A stretch of 17,451 bases of DNA from a bacterium. GTDB lineage: Bacteria > Auribacterota > Auribacteria > Auribacterales > Auribacteraceae. Where the stretch lies: positions 1 through 17,451 of the forward strand of contig JAGGZS010000260.1 in NCBI GenBank assembly GCA_021161885.1, given 5' to 3'. Of this stretch, positions 7,996 through 15,448 are shown in pieces. Each line of letters opens with the position of its first letter. Position 1 is the first letter of the stretch. The position numbers and the translations under genes were made by a program. The notes below the pieces were generated by a model that saw nothing but the letters and a program-made list of their open reading frames with translations, searched no databases and was not told where the DNA came from.

Positions 7996-8179
7996 AACAT
8001 CTCCTTTAAAATTTCCGCTTTTATAAAAAATATATATTCTGAATGATTATTTAATCGGATTTATCAGCTTAGCGACGCAAAATACAATATCATAATTATC
8101 CGCGAAAAACAAGCAATGAATTTTCCAAAATATGTTTTGCCGGACGATTTATCCGCACATAAAATTTCTATAAAATCGT
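7996..8179 (-). other. Non-coding 184-nt gap between purM and purH
   Basis: This is where purN sits in the Bacillus order (purM-purN-purH). No open frame longer than about ten codons with a ribosome site runs through it on the minus strand, and I see no stretch that reads as a PurN fragment. It contains the candidate internal promoter. Just after the purM stop there is a 7-base inverted repeat (ACGATTT with AAATCGT) spaced by about 22 bases. The repeat is not followed by a run of T, so it is not a convincing terminator. Confidence 0.6.
8089..8116 (-). promoter_or_regulatory. Candidate sigma70-type promoter for purH and downstream genes
   Basis: On the minus strand a -35-like TTGCTT (8116-8111) and a -10-like TATGAT (8094-8089) are 16 bases apart, roughly 95 nt before the purH start. 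They lie in the only large non-coding gap of the operon, which supports an internal start allowing purH-purD-purE-tsaC-phosphatase-rpiB-glyA-gmd-rmd to be expressed apart from purB-purM. In AT-rich DNA such matches arise by chance, so this is moderate evidence only. Confidence 0.4.
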
Positions 8180-9217
8180 CTAATTAAAAACAACTTTTCT
8201 ATTGCCTTTTTCTAAGGAACCGATTTTATAAGCCTCATATCCATTTGAATTTATGAAGCTAAGCGCTCGGTCGGTTGCATCGTTTGCAACAATTACCGCT
8301 AAACCTATGCCCATATTAAAAACACGGTACATCTCTAATTTATCGATATTACCGGTTTTTTGTATTAGATTGAAAATAGGCAGAACAGGCCATGTATCAA
8401 AATCAATTACAGCACTGACATTATCAGGCAATATTCGCGGTATATTATCCACAAACCCTCCTCCGGTGATATGAGCCATTCCTTTGATAGAAAAATTTTC
8501 GCACAAAGCTGTAATTATTCCGCCGTAACAACGGTGCGGCACTAACAATTCCTCGGCAACTGTTGCGCCCAGCTCTTTCGGTTCGGAATTAAAAGAAAAG
8601 GCGTTTGACTCAAACAATACTTTTCTTGCCAGCGAATATCCGTTTGTATGCAGACCGGATGAAGTTATGCCGATTATATCATTTCCGGGACGTATTTCTT
8701 TACCGGTAATAATGCGGTCTTTTTCCATAATGCCCACGATACAGCCGACTATATCAAATTCGTCTTCAACATATACGCCCGGCATTTCCGCTGTTTCTCC
8801 GCCGAGCAAAGTACAGCCTTGCTCTTCACAAACTTCAAGAACACCTTCAATAATTTCATCAACCAATTGCGCTTGCAGTTTGCTTACTCCAATATAATCC
8901 ATAAAAAATAAAGGTTTAGCGCCTTGGACTGCTATATCGTCTATACAATGGGAAACTATATCGCGCCCTATGCTTTTATAACTGCCTAGCTTAGCCGCGA
9001 TTTTGGTTTTTGTTCCCACCCCATCTACACTTGATACAAGAACCGGTTTTTTAACGCCTGTTTCCGATATATCGATAATCCCGCCGAAACCGCCGATCCC
9101 TGATAAAACATTATGCTGAACAATATTTTTTAACCGATTTTTTATGCAGTTCACCGCTTTTAAACCCTCATCAATATTAACGCCGGCATCTTTATAAGTT
9201 GTTTTTTTATCTGCCAT
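8180..9217 (-). CDS. purM: Phosphoribosylformylglycinamidine cyclo-ligase (AIR synthetase)
   Basis: A 345-residue enzyme of normal length. It closes the imidazole ring, converting FGAM to AIR with ATP. Features are YKDAGVNIDEG (8-18), SSVDGVGTKTKIA (62-74), DIVSHCIDDIAVQGAKPLFFMDY (86-108, the family's conserved ATP-domain segment), LLGGETAEMPGVY (137-149), and HITGGGFVDNIPRILP in the C-terminal half. The gene starts five bases after the purF stop, and its GAGG ribosome site lies in the last codons of purF, so translation of the two is probably coupled. It shares its fold with PurL, two genes upstream, but the motifs separate them clearly. Confidence 0.98.
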   Translation of the reverse strand: MADKKTTYKDAGVNIDEGLKAVNCIKNRLKNIVQHNVLSGIGGFGGIIDISETGVKKPVLVSSVDGVGTKTKIAAKLGSYKSIGRDIVSHCIDDIAVQGAKPLFFMDYIGVSKLQAQLVDEIIEGVLEVCEEQGCTLLGGETAEMPGVYVEDEFDIVGCIVGIMEKDRIITGKEIRPGNDIIGITSSGLHTNGYSLARKVLFESNAFSFNSEPKELGATVAEELLVPHRCYGGIITALCENFSIKGMAHITGGGFVDNIPRILPDNVSAVIDFDTWPVLPIFNLIQKTGNIDKLEMYRVFNMGIGLAVIVANDATDRALSFINSNGYEAYKIGSLEKGNRKVVFN

Positions 9218-9222
9218 TTACT

Positions 9223-10644
9223 TTAAACCTCTCGCAAAGTTACTGTAGTGTTTTTTCTCTCTAATATATCTTTTGTTACGTCTTTACATGGTTCTATGGG
9301 GTAATTTCCTTTAAAACACGCAAGACAAAATTTATTTTCACCGCCGACAGCGTCAATCATCCCTTCAACACTTAAGTACCCTAACGAATCGGCCTTGATA
9401 AATTTCGCTATTTCTTCGCAAGTATGGTTAGAGGCGATCAGCTCAGTATTTGACGGGAAATCTATGCCGTAATAACAAGGAAACTTATGCGGCGGACAGC
9501 TTATGCGCATATGAATTTCTTTAGCGCCTGCTTCTCTTAAACTGGCAATGCGGCTCTGGCTTGTTGTGCCCCTTACAATTGAATCGTCGATAACGACTAC
9601 ACGTTTGCCCTCGACCACATCTCTAAGCGGATTAAGCTTTATACGGGTACTAAAATTCCTAATCATCTGGTTAGGTTTCAAGAACGTCCTGCCTACGTAA
9701 TGGTTACGAATAAACCCCATATCAAACGGTATTTTAGATTCCTCCGCAAACCCGATAGCTGCGGAATTACCCGAATCAGGAACGGAAATAACAAGATCAG
9801 CGTCAACAGGCGATTCCTGAGCAAGTTTTTTTCCAAAAGCTTTTCTTATGCTATGCACGCTTTTATTAAAAATCAAACTGTCCGGGCGGGCAAAATAAAT
9901 ATATTCAAATATACAAAATTTTTGAGGCTGAGGACGTAAAGGCTTGATGGATTTCACCCCATCTTTATTAATAATAACCACCTCGCCCGGTTCAATCTCC
10001 CTTACAAAACGCGCTCCTATCAGATCAAAAGCACAGGTTTCCGACGAAAGAACGTAAGCGTCTTCTAACTTACCGAGACATAACGGCCTGAACCCAAAAG
10101 GGTCTCTCGCGCCGACAATTTCGTCTTCATCCATTATAACAAAGGAATAAGCCCCTTTAATCTGACCCAAAGCGTATATCAGCCTGTCGTGTTTCTGCGG
10201 ATACGAAGGTTTTGCAAGTAAATGAACAATAACTTCGCTGTCCGAACTTGTCTGAAATATAGACCCCATGCCCTCTAAATGACTGCGCAACGCGTTAGCA
10301 TTCGTTAAATTTCCATTATGGCATATTGCCATAGACCCGTAAAAACAATTTATTACAAGCGGCTGAGCGTTGCGAACCAAACTTGAACCGGTTGTAGAAT
10401 AACGCACATGCCCTATTGCCCTGTCGCCTTTAAGGGCTTGAAGATGCTTTTCAGCAAATACTTCACTGACAAGACCCATCTTTTTATGCACATAAAATTT
10501 ATTGTCACGCAAAGATACTATACCCGCGCTTTCCTGCCCTCTGTGCTGTAAAGCGTAAAGACCAAGATACGCTAACAACGAAGCGTCTTTATGACCAAAA
10601 ACACCAAAAATCCCACACTCTTCGCGCGGCACATTATGACACAT
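9223..10644 (-). CDS. purF: Amidophosphoribosyltransferase, Fe-S and propeptide type
   Basis: The committed, feedback-regulated step: PRPP plus glutamine to 5-phosphoribosylamine. The 473 residues contain an N-terminal Ntn glutaminase domain and a C-terminal phosphoribosyltransferase domain. Cys10 in EECGIFG is the catalytic nucleophile; it follows a nine-residue leader that must be removed to expose it, as in Bacillus PurF. Glutaminase motifs: HRGQES (34-39), GHVRYSTTG (78-86), CHNGNLTN (108-115), SSDSEV (133-138). The PRPP loop VVVIDDSIVRGTTS spans 349-362. Four cysteines at 244, 390, 440 and 443 match the [4Fe-4S] ligands of the Bacillus-type enzyme, so the protein is likely oxygen sensitive. 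A GGAG site precedes the ATG, and purL ends 19 nt upstream. Confidence 0.98.
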   Translation of the reverse strand: MCHNVPREECGIFGVFGHKDASLLAYLGLYALQHRGQESAGIVSLRDNKFYVHKKMGLVSEVFAEKHLQALKGDRAIGHVRYSTTGSSLVRNAQPLVINCFYGSMAICHNGNLTNANALRSHLEGMGSIFQTSSDSEVIVHLLAKPSYPQKHDRLIYALGQIKGAYSFVIMDEDEIVGARDPFGFRPLCLGKLEDAYVLSSETCAFDLIGARFVREIEPGEVVIINKDGVKSIKPLRPQPQKFCIFEYIYFARPDSLIFNKSVHSIRKAFGKKLAQESPVDADLVISVPDSGNSAAIGFAEESKIPFDMGFIRNHYVGRTFLKPNQMIRNFSTRIKLNPLRDVVEGKRVVVIDDSIVRGTTSQSRIASLREAGAKEIHMRISCPPHKFPCYYGIDFPSNTELIASNHTCEEIAKFIKADSLGYLSVEGMIDAVGGENKFCLACFKGNYPIEPCKDVTKDILERKNTTVTLREV

Positions 10645-10663
10645 TTTTTATACTCCTTAAATA

Positions 10664-12898
10664 TTAAGCCATTGAGCTTGCGAGTTCTCTATTCCAAACA
10701 GAAGATAAACCGCTTACAGGTTCACGAATAATAGTTTCTCCATCATAACGTATTTCTAACAAATCAGGAACAACTTTTCCTAACACAGTACAGGGAATAC
10801 CGAATGTATCTGCTTGAGCGATTACGCTTTCAAGGTCTTGCGGTTTAATTGAAATAATAATTCTCGATTGGCGTTCGCCGAATAAAATGCCGTCTATCCT
10901 TTCATCTAAAAGAGATATTTCTATAGATGCGCCCAAAAATTGTTTCTCTCCTGATCCCAATATGCAGGATTCCGATAAAGATACCGCCAAGCCGCCTTCA
11001 GATATATCATGGGCAGATTGAATTATGCCTGATTTTATCAAAAATAAACAACAATCCTGAACTCTTTTTTCAAGATCAATATCAAACTCAGGCAGAGCAC
11101 CGCCTTTAATATTATGAATTAAAGATAAATATTCACTGCCCCCTATTGAACTATCCAGCGGTCCTAAAAGAACTATCGTATCGCCAATATTCTTGTAACC
11201 GGATGTGGTAACATATTCTTCCTTGTCTATCAGACCAACCATACCTATAACCGGTGTAGGATCAATCGCGCCGTTTGATGTTTCATTATAAAAACTCACG
11301 TTGCCTCCCGTTACAGGAGTTTCAAACTTATTGCATGCCTTGATTATTCCTTCCACACAATTTTTAAACTGCCAGAATATCTCTTTTTTCATAGGATTTC
11401 CGAAATTCAAACAGTCGGTTACCGCCAGAGGTTTAGCTCCGCAGCACACTACGTTTCGAGCCGACTCCGCCACAGCTGCCATCGCTCCCTGATAAGGGTC
11501 AAGATAACAATACCTGCCGTTGCAGTCTGTTTTCAAAGCGAGCAATTTATCGGTTTTTTTAAGGCGAATTACCGAAGCGTCGGCTTTACCGGGCAAAACC
11601 ACCGTATTGGTTCTGACCATATAGTCGTATTGTTCATAAACCCAACTTTTATCTGCTATTGTAGGATCGGATAAAAGAATTTTTAAACAATCGGACAAAT
11701 CAGCCGGTATTTTAACACCGGATAAATCCATATTCTTTAAACGATTAAAATATTCCGGTTCAACATATTCACGGCGATAAACAGGCGCATCGTCAGCAAG
11801 CGATTTCGCGGGTATCTCAACAACCATATCGCCATGAAAAAACACTCTCATCATATTTCCATCGGTTACTTTGCCAACATTAACCGCGTGTAAATCCCAT
11901 TTCTTAAAAATATTTTCTACTTCTTTCTCGCGACCTTTTTTGACTATAACAAGCATTCGTTCCTGTGATTCGGACAGCAGTATTTCATAAGGGCTCATCT
12001 TTTTTTCACGTTGAGGGATTTTATCTAAATGTATCTCAATACCGGCATTTCCTCTTGAAGCAGTTTCACAAGTAGAACAGGTAAGACCTGCCGCTCCCAT
12101 ATCCTGAATACCCACCACCGCATCGGTCTGAAGAAGCTCAAGGCAAGCTTCAAGCAGCAATTTTTCCATAAACGGATCGCCAACCTGAACAGACGGTCTA
12201 CGGTCTTCATCGGTTAACTCTTCAGAAGCGAAAGTAGCGCCGTGAATACCGTCGCGCCCCGTAGCCGCGCCTACATAATAAACACTATTGCCTATACCTC
12301 TCGCGCATCCTAAGGCAATATCTTCGTGCTTCAATATCCCAAGACAAAAAACGTTCACAAGAGGATTTCCTTCATAGGTTTCATCAAAATAAATTTCACC
12401 CCCTACGGTCGGCAGTCCGATACAGTTGCCATAATGGCTGATACCTCCGACCACGCCGTCTAAAAGACGTTTTACGTTAGGTTTTGACAACTTTCCGAAC
12501 CGTAAAGAATCCATAAGGGCGATCGGGCGCGCGCCCATTGTGAAAATATCCCTTATTATACCGCCTATACCTGTTGCCGCTCCTTGAAAAGGCTCAACCG
12601 CAGACGGATGGTTATGCGACTCTATTTTGAACGATACAGCAAGCCCGTCGCCGATATCAATAATACCCGCGTTTTCATCGCCCGCTTTCACCATTATAGA
12701 CGGACCTGTTGTAGGAAACTTTTTAAGCCAATATTTTGAATTTTTGTAACTGCAATGCTCAGACCACATTACCGAAAAAACCCCCAGTTCTGTAAAACTG
12801 GGTTCCCTGCCAAGAATAGACAGAATTTTCTCGTATTCCCCATCAGTTATTCCATGTTCGTAAACAAGCTCTTTTGTTATTTTCTTATCTTCCATCAT
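10664..12898 (-). CDS. purL: FGAM synthase subunit PurL (small type)
   Basis: The 744-residue synthetase subunit of formylglycinamidine synthase: FGAR plus ATP and PurQ-derived ammonia to FGAM. Its length is that of the small PurL found in three-part complexes with PurS and PurQ, about 550 residues shorter than the fused proteobacterial form. Visible features are MWSEHCSYKNSK (44-55, active-site His48), ESHNHPSAVEPFQGAATGIGG (93-113), the VGGEIYFDE segment of the first half, and a second ATP-type half with GGNVSFYNE and AHDISEGGLAVSLSES. Two consecutive ATG codons open the frame; AAAGG lies 13 bases before the first. It begins 16 nt after purQ. Confidence 0.98.
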   Translation of the reverse strand: MMEDKKITKELVYEHGITDGEYEKILSILGREPSFTELGVFSVMWSEHCSYKNSKYWLKKFPTTGPSIMVKAGDENAGIIDIGDGLAVSFKIESHNHPSAVEPFQGAATGIGGIIRDIFTMGARPIALMDSLRFGKLSKPNVKRLLDGVVGGISHYGNCIGLPTVGGEIYFDETYEGNPLVNVFCLGILKHEDIALGCARGIGNSVYYVGAATGRDGIHGATFASEELTDEDRRPSVQVGDPFMEKLLLEACLELLQTDAVVGIQDMGAAGLTCSTCETASRGNAGIEIHLDKIPQREKKMSPYEILLSESQERMLVIVKKGREKEVENIFKKWDLHAVNVGKVTDGNMMRVFFHGDMVVEIPAKSLADDAPVYRREYVEPEYFNRLKNMDLSGVKIPADLSDCLKILLSDPTIADKSWVYEQYDYMVRTNTVVLPGKADASVIRLKKTDKLLALKTDCNGRYCYLDPYQGAMAAVAESARNVVCCGAKPLAVTDCLNFGNPMKKEIFWQFKNCVEGIIKACNKFETPVTGGNVSFYNETSNGAIDPTPVIGMVGLIDKEEYVTTSGYKNIGDTIVLLGPLDSSIGGSEYLSLIHNIKGGALPEFDIDLEKRVQDCCLFLIKSGIIQSAHDISEGGLAVSLSESCILGSGEKQFLGASIEISLLDERIDGILFGERQSRIIISIKPQDLESVIAQADTFGIPCTVLGKVVPDLLEIRYDGETIIREPVSGLSSVWNRELASSMA

Positions 12899-12914
12899 CT
12901 TTTTTGTATAACCT

Positions 12915-13616
12915 TTAATGTGATAAAGTTAACGATTTTAATATAGATTGAAAAACAGCCAGCCCGTCCAATGACCCTAACCGCGCGTCACAACAACGTT
13001 CAGGATGAGGCATCATACCAAGAACATTTCCTTCTTTACTGCAAATGCCCGCAATATTATAAACTGAACCATTCGGATTAGACGCGTCATCAATATTGCC
13101 TTGCGCATCGCAATATCTGAAAACTATCTGATTATTTTTCTTTAGCTCCTCAAACCCTTGCGGGTCGATATAATAATTGCCCTCGCCATGCGCTACCGGT
13201 ATTTTGAGAATATCATTTTTTGAAATCTCACAGGTAAAAGGTATGGAAGTATTAACAGCCTTAAGCGAGACATATTTGCACACAAACCTTAAACTGCGGT
13301 TCCTCAACATAGCGCCGGGCAGTAACCCGCTTTCAAGAAGAATCTGGAAACCATTGCATATTCCTATAACCAATTTACCTTGCCGCGCAAACCGCTTAAC
13401 CTGCTCAATGACAGGGGAAAACCGCGCGATTGCCCCTGTACGCAAATAATCGCCGTAAGAAAAACCGCCCGGAAGCACTATGCAGTCCAGCTCATTAATT
13501 TTATCAGATTTATGCCATATAAATTCAACTTTATCCGACACAAAATGCTTTATAGCGTAGTAACAGTCGTGATCGCAATTAGAACCCGGGAAAACAACAA
13601 CCCCAAAACGTAACAT
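12915..13616 (-). CDS. purQ: FGAM synthase glutaminase subunit PurQ
   Basis: A 233-residue class I glutamine amidotransferase that releases ammonia for PurL. The triad is visible: Cys87 in GICNGFQIL, and His204 and Glu206 in MMPHPER. The N-terminus VVVFPGSNCDHD (6-17) and LPGGFSYGDYLRTGAIA (48-64) are PurQ hallmarks. It starts one base inside the purS stop (TGATG), with an excellent AGGAGG seven bases from the ATG, so PurS and PurQ should be made in step. The order purS-purQ-purL is the usual one for the three-part enzyme. Confidence 0.98.
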   Translation of the reverse strand: MLRFGVVVFPGSNCDHDCYYAIKHFVSDKVEFIWHKSDKINELDCIVLPGGFSYGDYLRTGAIARFSPVIEQVKRFARQGKLVIGICNGFQILLESGLLPGAMLRNRSLRFVCKYVSLKAVNTSIPFTCEISKNDILKIPVAHGEGNYYIDPQGFEELKKNNQIVFRYCDAQGNIDDASNPNGSVYNIAGICSKEGNVLGMMPHPERCCDARLGSLDGLAVFQSILKSLTLSH

Positions 13617-13885
13617 CAGTTTACCTCCTGCTTTTCCTGTTCCTTGATGTCGAAGCTGTATGTTTCTATTACCGGATTGACAAGCACTTTACGGCACATT
13701 TCATCTGCTTTCCCCTGTGCTTCTTCTTTTGAACCGGCGGATATGGTTACTTCCATATACTTACCCATACGCACATCATCAACCTTTGAGTAACCCATTG
13801 AATGAAAAGCTTCTTTGACTGTAGTCCCTTGCGGATCAAGCACGCTTGGTTTGAGCGTTACAACAATATCAACAACAAAATTCAT
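13616..13885 (-). CDS. purS: FGAM synthase subunit PurS
   Basis: A small 89-residue protein that bridges PurQ and PurL in the three-part FGAM synthase and helps channel ammonia. It shows VVTLKPSVLDPQGTTV (8-23), the RMGKYMEV strand (39-46) and CRKVLVNPVIETYSFDI (64-80), which are the characteristic PurS segments. The normal family length is 80-90 residues. An AGGAG site precedes the ATG; the stop overlaps the purQ start. It follows purB by 24 nt, where purC stands in Bacillus. Confidence 0.96.
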   Translation of the reverse strand: MNFVVDIVVTLKPSVLDPQGTTVKEAFHSMGYSKVDDVRMGKYMEVTISAGSKEEAQGKADEMCRKVLVNPVIETYSFDIKEQEKQEVN

Positions 13886-13909
13886 ATAAATCTCCTTTAA
13901 CAGCGACTC

Positions 13910-15205
13910 TTAAATTATTTGAAGTTTTTTAAACGTTTCATCAACATATTTAAAATGGTATTCAAGATTAAAACAGTTTTTTATTTCGTCTTCGCTTAAA
14001 ATACCGAGGAGTTCTTTATCGTGCAGTAAATAATCTAAAAACTGACCGCCTTCCATCCAAACACGCATAGCGCTGCGCTGGACGATAAGATAGCCCTGTT
14101 CCCGTGTTACATTTCGTTTAACAAGTTCAAGGAGTATTCTCTGCGAATAAATAAGCCCTTTTGTAAGATTAAGATTTTTTATCATATTTTCAGGATAAAC
14201 TAAAATCCCGTCAATTACCTGAACAAATTTATGGAGCATATAATAAAAAGATAAAGTGCTGTCAGGAATAATAATCCTTTCCACAGACGAATGGCTTATA
14301 TCCCGTTCATGCCATAAAGATACGTTTTCCATAGCCGCCATGGCGTTGGCCCTCAATATTCTGGAAAGACCGCATATGCGTTCACAAATTATCGGGTTGC
14401 GTTTATGAGGCATAGCTGACGAACCTTTCTGCCCTTTAGCAAAAGGTTCTTCCACTTCACGGATTTCAGTATGCTGAAGATTTCTTATTTCTTCAGCGTA
14501 CTTTTCAAGAGTAGCTCCAAAACACGCTATTGCGCTAAGAAAAAAAGCATGGCGGTCGCGCTGTATAATCTGTGTAGATAACGCCGCGGCTTTAAGCCCG
14601 AGTTTCCCGCAGACATATTCCTCAACCTTCGGGTCAAGATGAGCATGTGTGCCTACGGCTCCCGACAGTTTCCCGACAGCGCATTCTTCCCTCGCGTATT
14701 TTAATCTGTTTATTCCCCTGACTAATTCATCTTTCATTAAAGCCAGTTTCAAGCCGAACGTAATTGGTTCGGCATGAATACCGTGTGAACGCCCTATCAT
14801 AGGTGTCATTTTATATTTTTTGGCTTTGGCGCAAACGCTTTTTACGAGCTGTTCGGCTTTTTCGGTCAATAAATCACATGCGCTGACAATATTTACCGCA
14901 AGAGCGGTATCGAGCACATCAGATGAAGTAAGCCCCATATGAATATATCTTGCCGAGGGTCCTACAAATTCTGATACAGACGTTAAAAAAGCAATAACAT
15001 CGTGATGTGTTTTTCGCTCTATTTCATCTATCCTATCAATAGAATAATCGGCTTTGGATTTAATATTATCTAAATCCTCTTTCGGTATTTTTCCTAACTG
15101 ATGCAAAGCCTCGCAAGCACAAACCTCTATTTTAAGCCATGTATCAAACTTATTTTTTTCAGACCATATCCTGTCCATTTCAGGCAAACTGTATCGTGGT
15201 ATCAT
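13910..15205 (-). CDS. purB: Adenylosuccinate lyase
   Basis: A 431-residue fumarase/aspartase-superfamily lyase that acts twice: it removes fumarate from SAICAR to give AICAR in IMP synthesis, and from adenylosuccinate to give AMP. Visible are MGLTSSDVLDTALA (90-103), the general-acid region GRSHGIHAEPITFG (138-151, His141), and the flexible signature loop GSSAMPHKRNP (261-271) with the catalytic Ser. The length matches the Bacillus-type enzyme. It is the first gene of the transcript, with GGGAG five bases from the ATG and a strong promoter about 60 nt upstream. Its substrate SAICAR needs PurC, which is not in this window. Confidence 0.98.
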   Translation of the reverse strand: MIPRYSLPEMDRIWSEKNKFDTWLKIEVCACEALHQLGKIPKEDLDNIKSKADYSIDRIDEIERKTHHDVIAFLTSVSEFVGPSARYIHMGLTSSDVLDTALAVNIVSACDLLTEKAEQLVKSVCAKAKKYKMTPMIGRSHGIHAEPITFGLKLALMKDELVRGINRLKYAREECAVGKLSGAVGTHAHLDPKVEEYVCGKLGLKAAALSTQIIQRDRHAFFLSAIACFGATLEKYAEEIRNLQHTEIREVEEPFAKGQKGSSAMPHKRNPIICERICGLSRILRANAMAAMENVSLWHERDISHSSVERIIIPDSTLSFYYMLHKFVQVIDGILVYPENMIKNLNLTKGLIYSQRILLELVKRNVTREQGYLIVQRSAMRVWMEGGQFLDYLLHDKELLGILSEDEIKNCFNLEYHFKYVDETFKKLQII

Positions 15206-15263
15206 TTTACTCCCTCAGCAAATAATCTCTTTATATATTGTATAAAAAACATAGAAGTTAAGC

Positions 15264-15292
15264 ATAATAACACACACAAAAAGAAGCGTCAA
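15264..15292 (-). promoter_or_regulatory. Strong sigma70-type promoter of the pur operon
   Basis: On the minus strand TTGACG (15292-15287) and TATTAT (15269-15264) are separated by exactly 17 bases, near-consensus -35 and -10 elements. Transcription would start near 15257, leaving a leader of about 50 nt before purB. That is too short for a purine riboswitch, and no aptamer-like fold is apparent. No clear match to a known PurR operator was found, so the mode of purine control is not visible. Confidence 0.7.
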
Positions 15293-15448
15293 TATCTTCT
15301 GATTTAATTACACGCCTGTCCGATTATTTTTTTTTATGATAAAAAATAGTAGTCAAATTTTAAAAATGCTGGGAATTTGCGTAAATTAAAAAATAGGGAA
15401 AAATATGACCGACATATAGTGCTTCGCTAATTAGGTATCTTTTTCTGT

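Noticed and set aside
8145..8180. Terminator after purM (ACGATTT / AAATCGT inverted repeat)
   Set aside because: Stem of seven weak pairs, a loop of about 22 bases and no T-run after it.
12025..12210. 61-codon minus-strand open frame inside purL
   Set aside because: It lies wholly within the intact purL gene in another frame, has no ribosome site and looks like a shadow frame.
15206..15263. Purine riboswitch in the leader of the pur operon
   Set aside because: The leader after the predicted start is about 50 nt, shorter than a purine aptamer plus expression platform, and no three-way junction fold is apparent.
15365..15390. ACGCAAATT on the minus strand upstream of purB, resembling half of an Escherichia PurR operator; the same nine bases occur near 17201-17209
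   Set aside because: Only a half-site with no symmetric second half, and the second copy is in front of an unrelated gene; chance is likely in AT-rich DNA.
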